A DNA stretch of 64,000 bases from the IMG/VR virus record IMGVR_UViG_3300024265_000039, positions 22,109-86,108 of that record, one strand, 5' to 3'. Below the pieces are notes generated by a model. The model was not told where the DNA came from and did not search any database. It saw nothing but the letters and a program-made list of their open reading frames with translations. Made by a program: the position numbers and the translations under genes. The DNA is from a virus. Below are positions 1-7,711 of the stretch, one piece after another (the first letter of the stretch is position 1; each line of letters opens with the position of its first letter).

Positions 1-195
1 GTCATATGTGGCCTTCACATCGACGACACCAGCTTCCAACGCACCCTCTTCGTCCTCTGGGTAGTCGTCCTCAAGGGCGGTCGTATCACGCATCACATCC
101 ACCTGCCTGACGACAGACTCCAGGGTTTCGCCCTCTTCCAGAGGGATAAATGCCGCGCTGCCGTCCCACCGTGTCAAAAACGTTGCTCTTAGCAT
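1..195 (-). CDS. Partial protein of the tail-fibre region, 3' end beyond the window
   Basis: An ATG at 195-193 directly follows the TAA of the 746-residue gene upstream, so the two are probably translationally coupled. Sixty-five codons are visible and the frame stays open to the window edge. The visible part is acidic toward its end (LEDDYPEDEEG). I recognise no family; position among tail-tip genes suggests a virion or fibre-associated role, which is inference. Confidence 0.6.
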   Translation of the reverse strand, partial: MLRATFLTRWDGSAAFIPLEEGETLESVVRQVDVMRDTTALEDDYPEDEEGALEAGVVDVKATYD

Positions 196-2436
196 TTATA
201 ACATCCTCAATAAATCTGCCCGTAAACTGGGAACGCTCCGGTAATCTTCAGCATAGGGGCCATTTGGGAGGAACAACCCATGCAGCGTATTGGAAATGAT
301 ACCGGCGTCATTGATCGTGGCTGCCTTGATGATGGCATTTCCGTCATACTTGACATTCCAGACGGTCAGATCATCTTTGATCGGATACAAACACACAGGC
401 GTTCCAGCGCTATAGGTGAAGGCCGCCGAAGCTACTACGGCTAGCACACCGGCGACATACGTAATGAGGTAAATTTTGGCGTCAACTTGGTTGCAATAGG
501 CGATGATACCGTTGGCCGGATTTTCCCAGTCATCCCAGCAGGCCGCCACACCTGCTTGTGTGTCATCAGGAATGGTCAACTTGACCGGTTGGAATGCGAA
601 GGCGCGGTTCTGCTCGGTCAGTTGGAGCAAGTCGGCAAGCACCAATGGTTGCATAACCACATCGTCTTCGTCGCCATCAAATGACGCATCAGCGCTCAGA
701 TCAAAGGCAGCACCATTTGCCACACCAGTCTCAACAAACGTAGCATTCGTTGATCTGGCTACTCCTGGTGTTGTGCCGAATTTTGGCGTAATTATTCCGG
801 CAGTGCGATTGGCAACCTTATGAGTCAGTCTGTACCACGTTCCCGCCGCAAGGGGATCAACCGTCTGCCCTAAATCTGATGCAGTCCCTGCCGTTTTGGT
901 GGCGACCCCGGCTGCAATTGCCCAGCCCGTCCCTTCGTCCCAGCCATCAGAGGAACCCAAATCGCCATCGTCAATTACGTCCGCCCCCGGAATAATCGTC
1001 GAAAACGCCTTGTTGTCATCGGTGGCGTGGGTGTTGCCAAGCCATGTCAGGCCAGCCCCGGAACCGGCCACATCAATCGGAGCAACCAACCCATTGGTGG
1101 TATGCAGTTCGTTGTTCTTCCACCATGCCCAGTTGCCAGAGCCGAAGATTGTATCCAGGTCGGCGCTTGTGAGTGTTTCGGCTGCTAAAGCGGCATCAAT
1201 GGTTGCGATTTGCGCAGGGGTTGCCGTAATGTTTCCCAAAACAGTATCCGCGATTAGGCCTTTCCAGGGCACAGAAGGAGCAGTTGAATCTGCACCTACC
1301 ACCGATTTGGCCGAATCTAACGCCCCTACCCATACGCCTAAACCCGATTGGGTCGCGCCACTCTGGGAGCCATCCAAAAAAGCTCGGAATTCATCTACCC
1401 CCTTGTCCCACGAAGTTGCAATTCCAAACTCGTTAAGCGTCGATAACCCGCTAATCACAACAGCCTGCTGAACTCCACCCGCTCTGTAAAACACACTAAT
1501 TCGATTATCAGTAAGGTCTTTAAATCCAAACACGCGATTGTTAGCGTCTGCACGCAATGCCACAAATTGGTGAAATGTTGCATCAACCCATATATCTGCG
1601 TTGGGAACTTGCAGGCGTTGAATAAGCGTTCCATTCACGGGATTAAAAAACACAATCAACGCAGCGCTATAAATATCTGTATGTCCATCTCCTCCATATT
1701 GACCCGCACTTCCATTCAGGCCAACCAGAACATGCGTCCCATCCAGGCCATTGTCACCACTGTCCACCGCCACCACACTGTCAAACGTGTCGCTGGCAAC
1801 CGGCACGGACACCGGCATATCGGCGATGGCGATCTTGGGATTGGCAAGGGCGGTGGGATTATTAGCCAGTAAAACAGGATAGAGAGGGGTATTATTTCGA
1901 GTGTCGTTGATCGATACCAGAATAGGAATGCTACCAAACTCACCACCAGAAGCATATCCATAATCACCGGTTTCCCGAAGCATTTTGTATAGTTCGTAGG
2001 CAGTATCATTGGCTAATTGCAGAATGTCTGCACCCAGGCTGCCACCATCGTAGGATGCAAGATTGCGGGACGCATCAATATCAAAGGCCGCCTCGCCAGC
2101 ATCGCCCGACGTATCATCGTCCCACCCGAACCGCACCAACTGCAATCCCGTCGCCTGCAACTGTGCCGCCAACGTGCGTCCCGCCACCCGCGCAAATGAC
2201 TCCTCGTAGCTAAAGCGAGGATCACCCCACGCCGGAGCAGCCTTTCCAGAAGCAATCAGCAATTCACCGCCAGAGATGCTTATTTTGTTCTCTGTGTCGG
2301 TCACGTCACGGGTGTGCCCGGAATTCGAGAGTGTCCCATCGACGCTTCCCGCAGAGAAGTCCTCAGGGAACAGGTCAACCAGTTGATAGACAATCCCTTG
2401 CCTTAACAGCAATAGTAGTTTTTGAACGCGATTCAT
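196..2436 (-). CDS. Large tail-tip / receptor-binding type protein (746 aa)
   Basis: A good ribosome-binding site (AAGGGG) precedes the ATG. The protein is long, rich in Gly, Ala, Asp and Thr, and lacks membrane segments. The middle (about 215-430) reads like a concanavalin/LamG-type beta sandwich of phage adhesins, and a second carbohydrate-binding-like stretch follows at about 480-600. It sits at the end of the tail operon, after fibre-like genes. A receptor-binding or tail-fibre role is inferred from composition and position; no catalytic motif is visible. Confidence 0.5.
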   Translation of the reverse strand: MNRVQKLLLLLRQGIVYQLVDLFPEDFSAGSVDGTLSNSGHTRDVTDTENKISISGGELLIASGKAAPAWGDPRFSYEESFARVAGRTLAAQLQATGLQLVRFGWDDDTSGDAGEAAFDIDASRNLASYDGGSLGADILQLANDTAYELYKMLRETGDYGYASGGEFGSIPILVSINDTRNNTPLYPVLLANNPTALANPKIAIADMPVSVPVASDTFDSVVAVDSGDNGLDGTHVLVGLNGSAGQYGGDGHTDIYSAALIVFFNPVNGTLIQRLQVPNADIWVDATFHQFVALRADANNRVFGFKDLTDNRISVFYRAGGVQQAVVISGLSTLNEFGIATSWDKGVDEFRAFLDGSQSGATQSGLGVWVGALDSAKSVVGADSTAPSVPWKGLIADTVLGNITATPAQIATIDAALAAETLTSADLDTIFGSGNWAWWKNNELHTTNGLVAPIDVAGSGAGLTWLGNTHATDDNKAFSTIIPGADVIDDGDLGSSDGWDEGTGWAIAAGVATKTAGTASDLGQTVDPLAAGTWYRLTHKVANRTAGIITPKFGTTPGVARSTNATFVETGVANGAAFDLSADASFDGDEDDVVMQPLVLADLLQLTEQNRAFAFQPVKLTIPDDTQAGVAACWDDWENPANGIIAYCNQVDAKIYLITYVAGVLAVVASAAFTYSAGTPVCLYPIKDDLTVWNVKYDGNAIIKAATINDAGIISNTLHGLFLPNGPYAEDYRSVPSLRADLLRML

Positions 2437-2448
2437 TGCAATAGCCCC

Positions 2449-2820
2449 TTAGACCATCTGAATAGAAACGTTCACGGCATCGATCAATGCATCGCATCCG
2501 GTGACAGAGACGGTGATAACCGAGCCGGTCACTAGTTGAAATGTCTTGGTTCCACTGGCGACCCCGGCAGCATCAGTTTCGTCAATACGGTTCAGCACAT
2601 CAATGTCGGTGGCATTGTTAGGGACGTTTGCCAATTCCTCTTCAAGCCCATTCGCCAGTGTATGCGTCACAACTACATCTGTGGTCGCCCCCGGAGCTGA
2701 CGCATGGTAATTGATCGATATGCGGTAAATGAGACCGTCCACTCGCCGCAGGGATTCCTTCTCGCCGGTAGCGCTACCGGCGCTTCCGGTTGTGGTGACT
2801 TTGATCTGAAGTTCTTTCAT
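2449..2820 (-). CDS. Small virion-region protein of unknown function (123 aa)
   Basis: The start follows a strong AGGAGG site. The protein is all-beta in appearance (alternating Val/Thr/Ile) with no Trp and a single Cys. It lies 12 bases upstream of the 746-residue tail-tip gene and is surely in the same operon. It could be a small fibre accessory or decoration protein; I do not recognise the family. Confidence 0.55.
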   Translation of the reverse strand: MKELQIKVTTTGSAGSATGEKESLRRVDGLIYRISINYHASAPGATTDVVVTHTLANGLEEELANVPNNATDIDVLNRIDETDAAGVASGTKTFQLVTGSVITVSVTGCDALIDAVNVSIQMV

Positions 2821-2832
2821 GCGATTGCCCTC

Positions 2833-3513
2833 CTATGAAGGCTGAATAATCGGGTTATCTGCGGTAGGGGTGCCCCCTGATTGTCCGTAAATTGCCGCAT
2901 CTGTTTCCAGCACGCTGGGAGCAATCCCGTTTGAGATTGATACCAGCCTTAATTGTTCCAGGCTTTGGCTCAATGTAGTAAGAATCTCCTGGATGACAGT
3001 TTGAAGGATGCCGGTCTGCTGGTTATGCTGCGCCTGAATAACCTCTGGGAACCCAGATACAACGCCTTCCAGTTGAGTTACTGCTCCGCGCAAGGATTCT
3101 GTGGTCGTTCCATGCTGCACGATGCTGGCGGAATTGCGCTCCAGCGATACGGTCTGATTGGCAATCGCCTCGTTATTAGCGGTGATTGCAGCAATGAAGG
3201 AGTCGGTGCGCCTTCTATCATTTTCCAGCATCTGGTTGAGCAAGCCGAACAATTCTTTATCGTTTTGGCGGTCAATTTCCAGGCGCTGCAACTTCTCTTC
3301 CACGTGGCTGTTTTTGGCTTTGGCATCGGCGCTGATTCTATCCGCCCACGCTGCCATCCAGCGTCGAATACCCCACGCCAGGGAAAGCGACATGATGATC
3401 CCAATCCCCGCATACCAGGGCGCACCTTCCGGCAACGTGATCTCAATCGGTGTAACCTCGGCCAGAATAGGATGGATGATTGTGGTTATGATTACGCTGT
3501 ATAATCTCGTCAT
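2833..3513 (-). CDS. Membrane-anchored coiled-coil protein, holin/spanin candidate (226 aa)
   Basis: Ribosome-binding site AAGGA precedes the ATG. A hydrophobic N-terminus (about 4-18) is followed by one clear membrane segment at about 33-49, then a charged coiled coil (about 55-130) and a second helical stretch to about 195. This one-or-two-helix plus coiled-coil layout in the tail/lysis end of a phage suits a holin-like, spanin-like or membrane-tethered tail protein. No lysin gene is in view to support lysis, so the role stays open. Confidence 0.5.
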   Translation of the reverse strand: MTRLYSVIITTIIHPILAEVTPIEITLPEGAPWYAGIGIIMSLSLAWGIRRWMAAWADRISADAKAKNSHVEEKLQRLEIDRQNDKELFGLLNQMLENDRRRTDSFIAAITANNEAIANQTVSLERNSASIVQHGTTTESLRGAVTQLEGVVSGFPEVIQAQHNQQTGILQTVIQEILTTLSQSLEQLRLVSISNGIAPSVLETDAAIYGQSGGTPTADNPIIQPS

Positions 3514-3569
3514 AGTTCGTTCCTTCGTTACGGTGACCTAGAACGTCACCCCTATCATGGTGCCCTCTT

Positions 3570-4277
3570 TTAGGCAAATGTGATGGCGTCAGATACTACC
3601 AACTTCCCGGTAGGAAGTTTGATAACAAGGTAAAAGGTAGGAGTATTGTTTTCGGTTATATCAATATCAATATCCCCATCTGCTTCACTGATTAGAAGCC
3701 CAGATATTTCTGCCACGTATGGGAGGATACCGCCATCTGTGCCAATTGATATGTCATCTGGTGCGCCCGTAGTGGGGGTAATCCCATTAGCGTCATCTGC
3801 TAAATAGAAAATCACAGCAGCACTGATAGCTAAATCGTTGCCGTTGTGATCGAGCAACTGAATAGCGACATTGATTACATCGCCAGCTTCGGCACCAACG
3901 ACAATGGTAGCCCCGGCGGGCGCTCCGTCCGAAATACTACTAACCTGAGTATCGCGCCACCAGGTGCCATCCCACCAGAGTTCAAACAACTTGCCCGAAT
4001 CAAGTAGGAAATCGTTCTCGCTTGCCAGGGAGATGTTGCCTGTTTCATGCTTGATTGTGATGGTATCCCCGGCATCAGCGCGAATGACGATGAATGGCCG
4101 GACGGTTGTTCCGGCCACAGCAAGGTCAGTGAAACCTACCGTGATCGTTTTTAACTCATCCTCAACCCCGGATTCGGCGGCAATGGTATGAAGTGTTTGA
4201 GTGGCCGTTACCACGTCAGAAACCATGGTCAGCGTACTGAAGTCATATAAGGCCAGGAAATTATGTCTTGCACCCAT
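3570..4277 (-). CDS. Beta-rich tail fibre-type protein (235 aa)
   Basis: GGAGG precedes the ATG at 4277, which overlaps the end of the 77-residue gene. The sequence begins with a short region shared by many phage fibre-region proteins (NFLALYDFSTL) and continues as beta-rich, low-Cys, Thr/Asp-rich sequence. The C-terminal half (about 130-235) resembles an Ig-like module. Likely part of the tail tip or a fibre; family-level identity is uncertain. Confidence 0.5.
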   Translation of the reverse strand: MGARHNFLALYDFSTLTMVSDVVTATQTLHTIAAESGVEDELKTITVGFTDLAVAGTTVRPFIVIRADAGDTITIKHETGNISLASENDFLLDSGKLFELWWDGTWWRDTQVSSISDGAPAGATIVVGAEAGDVINVAIQLLDHNGNDLAISAAVIFYLADDANGITPTTGAPDDISIGTDGGILPYVAEISGLLISEADGDIDIDITENNTPTFYLVIKLPTGKLVVSDAITFA

Positions 4278-4510
4278 TATTGTTCCTCCTGCTTTGGTCC
4301 TTCGCTGTCGTCCATCTCTTTAACCGGTTGCCAGCCGGGGGTTTCAACCAAAATAATTCCGGCGGTCAACATGGCCTTACTAGGGTTCAACTTTTCAATT
4401 GCATAGGTAGCCTGCAAGTTCAAACCGTACTTGGTTTGCAGGTCTTGTAGTTCGGCATTGAACCGCCGTTCCCGTTCTACTTTGGTCATCATATGCTTTT
4501 CCCTAGTCAT
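4277..4510 (-). CDS. Small hydrophilic protein in fibre operon (77 aa)
   Basis: The gene overlaps its upstream neighbour by 8 bases and shares a base with its downstream neighbour. Two starts are possible: ATG at 4510 or the ATG pair near 4492, which has GGGAAAAG just before it. The protein is charged at both ends with a hydrophobic middle. No family recognised. Confidence 0.45.
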   Translation of the reverse strand: MTREKHMMTKVERERRFNAELQDLQTKYGLNLQATYAIEKLNPSKAMLTAGIILVETPGWQPVKEMDDSEGPKQEEQ

Positions 4511-5387
4511 TGCATCTTTCTAATTTGGCGACCCTTGCTCTGATGTCGGTTATCTTTATATCTTGTTGCAGGATCGCATCTCTTAGTAATCTGTCTCGAT
4601 TAAGCATGTCCCCTCTCGCAAACGGCAATTTTTCCCCGTTTCTCCATTTTCCCAACAAAACAATGTCATCATAGCTATCAAAAACATGGTCGGTTGCTCC
4701 AGTTTGGTCACCGTCCACAGTTAATGTACCACTGATTATGACGTTATGACCAAGTGTAATCCCCGCTCCTATCGTACTCTCCTTTAGGCTGTCAATAAAT
4801 ATATCGCCTTCAACCTCCAAGTCATTTTGTACCCCTAGATCAGCACCGTTCCCGGCTGTGTCGCAGAGGAGGTTGTCGAATATGTTATTCGCGGTTTGCC
4901 AATATCCAACCGTAACCATATCTGTGTCGGCTGGTGCTGGGCCAGCAATCAGCATGGAGCGTGGATTATAAGTGGCGTTCCCGATCCCGGATTTGGGTAG
5001 AGCAAAGCGGGTTGTACCACCAGTTGATTCAGTAAAAATGAACTCTATTTTACCCGTCACAGGGCCGGCGATGTTCCTGAACAGTATCGCGCCATCGAGA
5101 TCGATATTGCCAACGTTGAACGAAGTCCTCCCAATGGCGGCATTGCCTATTTGAATCATGCCGTAAGTAGGCGTTTCGGTATCGCCTACTTTGAGATCGT
5201 AATTAGTCAACTCCCCATCACCTATCCCCCTAATCGTAACTACGCCCGGTATTGCCACACTCCCATCGCCGAAGTTTTCTATTGCCGAATCATCGCAAAC
5301 CAATTTTTGTGCGTCGTCGGAGATGCGCAAAAGACAATTGGCGTGTCCTGCTAAATCAATCCCCATAGTTATGTATTGAGTAGCCAT
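4503..5387 (-). CDS. Tail fibre/spike-like protein with C-terminal coiled coil (294 aa)
   Basis: Repeated beta-strand and turn patterns (about 40-230) suggest a beta-helical or knobbed fibre body. The C-terminus (about 255-290) is helical with heptads (LLRDAILQQDIK, IRARVAKLE), typical of trimeric fibre tips or adaptor segments. Its ATG overlaps the TAA of the 492-residue gene, so the pair is coupled. Role as a fibre component is inferred. Confidence 0.55.
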   Translation of the reverse strand: MATQYITMGIDLAGHANCLLRISDDAQKLVCDDSAIENFGDGSVAIPGVVTIRGIGDGELTNYDLKVGDTETPTYGMIQIGNAAIGRTSFNVGNIDLDGAILFRNIAGPVTGKIEFIFTESTGGTTRFALPKSGIGNATYNPRSMLIAGPAPADTDMVTVGYWQTANNIFDNLLCDTAGNGADLGVQNDLEVEGDIFIDSLKESTIGAGITLGHNVIISGTLTVDGDQTGATDHVFDSYDDIVLLGKWRNGEKLPFARGDMLNRDRLLRDAILQQDIKITDIRARVAKLERCND

Positions 5388-6865
5388 TAGGTTGGGTTCC
5401 CCAATCTATCCGCCAAATATGCAAATTCTATAATAACTAACGAGGCAGCGCTACCGTAAGTATCGTCACCATCGGTAGGATCACGGAACATCCTTATCCC
5501 AATGGTGTCCTCCTCCGCCAGGCTTACCCCGGCGATAGTCATGCTACCGGTTTCCAGTAATTCATCCTGTAGACCTTGAGCGGCATCTATAACCGAGGTG
5601 TTGGTTCCCGCACCACTGATAACCTCATTCGCATTCGATGCTACCGCACTCCAATCCATCTGCCATTTTACATTTCCGGCGTTGCCATTCACCGGGGCCC
5701 AGTGGATATGCACTGTCAGATCAGTTCCCACTGCCCAGTCGTTGGGCATATGAAACGAAGTGTAAACGGTATCGGTGGTTCCGGCTCCGGCAAATTGCAA
5801 AACTGAGAAATTGCCTATAACTGCTTGCGTAGGGGCAGTCGCTCCAAGTTTGAGGCCTTCAGCTTTAACTTGAATTTCTTTCCGGACTCTGGCCGTACCT
5901 TCCATCCGTAAAAAACCGTCATTCTCAAAGACACTGTAATTTCCAGCGATATGATCTCCGAAGGTTCCGCCAGGTGCGGTAATCCGGCCATCGCCTTCTA
6001 GATCGTAAACCTCGCCAAAGTTCGTGATCTCGCCAGTTGATGAGTTAAACCCATGAACGACCACCGTCCGTCCAGATCGGATAACCAAATCTTTTGTAAC
6101 CGGATCGGGGAACCCGTAATGAGGCTTATCGTTTGTCCAGTTACGAATGTCAATGAAATCGACCAGGAGATCATATGCGGTCGCCCCATACGCCAGGCGG
6201 ATGCCCATCAATGGAATCCCAGGGAATTGGATGTCTGCGGCCTCAGAAGCAGTCAGAGCGCTGCCGGTTGATTTCGGCGTTCCATAGACCGCCGCCATTA
6301 CCGGAGTCGGAAGCGTAGTATTCAGGCCGACGACGACCCAGTAATGCGTGTCCACTCCCGTTGGCGTGGTGGGGGTGATATTGGCGGGGGGTGAATACTT
6401 CCGTTCCCCACCAGCCAGATAGTAAAAAGCGGTCACATTGCAAAGCAACCCGGTAGCGGCATCCGGTAAAACCAGCCCCGGTTCCATCCGCAGCCCTTCC
6501 ACCAAATCGACATTACCCCAACCCCAGCGATGGCTATGGGGGGCGCTACCCAGGGATAGTTGCCCTCCCATGTATTCAGCCGCTTCGTGCGCTTCCGGGC
6601 GCGACGCAATAGGTTCGCGCCCTTCCTGGAAGGTGACGACTATCGGGTATCCGCCAAACAGGGGCACGCCAGTGTTAATCGCTTCAATCGCATTCCCGGA
6701 TACGGTCACGTAAATGCGCGGGCCGCCAGACGGGACAGGGATCACCCAATTGGCGCTGCTGTCCAGATAACCAACAACTCCTGGTTTTGTAATAGGTACA
6801 GCAGCGTTCACCAAATCGGCAAGCCCTTGTACAATTTCGCCATAGAGTTCTTGCAAATCAAGCAC
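5387..6865 (-). CDS. Tail fibre / tip protein (492 aa)
   Basis: The likely start is GTG at 6865 behind AGGG; no better in-frame ATG precedes the conserved-looking region. The N-terminal 140 residues are compact, a Pro/Gly-rich centre follows, and the C-terminal third (about 330-490) is a beta-rich domain with paired Trp residues, of a type I associate with phage appendages. A terminator-like hairpin lies just upstream (6879-6914). Probable tail-tip structural protein. Confidence 0.55.
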   Translation of the reverse strand: MLDLQELYGEIVQGLADLVNAAVPITKPGVVGYLDSSANWVIPVPSGGPRIYVTVSGNAIEAINTGVPLFGGYPIVVTFQEGREPIASRPEAHEAAEYMGGQLSLGSAPHSHRWGWGNVDLVEGLRMEPGLVLPDAATGLLCNVTAFYYLAGGERKYSPPANITPTTPTGVDTHYWVVVGLNTTLPTPVMAAVYGTPKSTGSALTASEAADIQFPGIPLMGIRLAYGATAYDLLVDFIDIRNWTNDKPHYGFPDPVTKDLVIRSGRTVVVHGFNSSTGEITNFGEVYDLEGDGRITAPGGTFGDHIAGNYSVFENDGFLRMEGTARVRKEIQVKAEGLKLGATAPTQAVIGNFSVLQFAGAGTTDTVYTSFHMPNDWAVGTDLTVHIHWAPVNGNAGNVKWQMDWSAVASNANEVISGAGTNTSVIDAAQGLQDELLETGSMTIAGVSLAEEDTIGIRMFRDPTDGDDTYGSAASLVIIEFAYLADRLGNPT

Positions 6866-6878
6866 AGGTCCCTACCCT

Positions 6879-6914
6879 AAAACTAAAAACCGGCAATCGA
6901 AACTAACTTGCCGG
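6879..6914 (-). terminator. Intrinsic terminator on the minus strand
   Basis: A perfect 7-bp stem, CCGGCAA with TTGCCGG (11-nt loop), is followed on the minus strand by TTTTTAGTTTT. It sits between the hub/readthrough genes and the 492-residue fibre gene, so it could lower fibre expression relative to the hub. Confidence 0.7.
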
Positions 6915-6979
6915 GATGGATTTCATGCAGGCTGTATATATCGTATACAAAACCACCCGTAGAATGTAAGTCGCAATGA

Positions 6980-7711
6980 CTATCCATCGAACGGGCACGT
7001 ACCTTCGCCCGAAATAATAATTTTCTGGATCATGGCTATGCCGGGACTGGATTCCACCCCCGCTTCATTGGTAACGTGATAGGCGGAAGCGAGTGCCGCA
7101 AAAATATTGGTCGTATTGGTGGTCGATCCTGACCACGCCCACACTCCAAAATTGTCCGGGCCAGTGTTATCGACCGTCGCAAACGATTTGTCGATGCGCT
7201 CCGCTTCCCCGCCATCAGCCGTAGACCTGACTACCATCGACTGCTTGTCAAATTTCCCGGCTTGTATTAGACCAAAGACTAGCTTGAAATACACTGAGAT
7301 TTTTGTAAGTGTAGTGGCGGCAAAATCCAAATCGATTGTAACTCGGTTCTTATAAGCATCGAAATGAAAAAGCACCTCGCCATCGTAACCAGAGTCATTG
7401 GGTGTACCGGCCACTAAGGTGTAGGAACCGTGGATTATAGACCAGGTAGGTGAATTGTCTTCATAGGTATAATGTCCAGTATCCGTCCCCTCTGTGTTGA
7501 ATAGGAAATAATGTTTCCATGTTCCGCATCCAGCCCCAGTACAATCCTCGGTGGAGTTCTCTTGGATTTGCGCGGCGGCATTCAGACCGCCCTGCCCCAG
7601 TAAGGTGAACAGGTCTTCGGTGACACTCCAAGCTATCCCGCTTTTAGTAGTGAGTAAATCCATCAGTTCAGCGTACTCAGAAGCGGACAACTGCCCGTCG
7701 GAATCCAGAAG
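6980..7711 (-). CDS. In-frame extension of the hub gene after a single UGA; possible readthrough domain
   Basis: This 236-codon frame is continuous with the 789-residue gene upstream, separated only by one TGA (7714-7712). Seven sense codons follow the stop before the first possible start, a TTG at 7690, and neither that TTG nor the later ATG has a ribosome-binding site. The junction sequence LLDSDGQLSASEYAELM reads as normal folded protein (EF-hand-like spacing). The remainder is beta-rich with two short Cys-containing turns. Either UGA is read through to give a long hub protein, or the gene starts weakly at TTG, or a nonsense mutation split one gene. Confidence 0.6.
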   Translation of the reverse strand, partial: LLDSDGQLSASEYAELMDLLTTKSGIAWSVTEDLFTLLGQGGLNAAAQIQENSTEDCTGAGCGTWKHYFLFNTEGTDTGHYTYEDNSPTWSIIHGSYTLVAGTPNDSGYDGEVLFHFDAYKNRVTIDLDFAATTLTKISVYFKLVFGLIQAGKFDKQSMVVRSTADGGEAERIDKSFATVDNTGPDNFGVWAWSGSTTNTTNIFAALASAYHVTNEAGVESSPGIAMIQKIIISGEGTCPFDG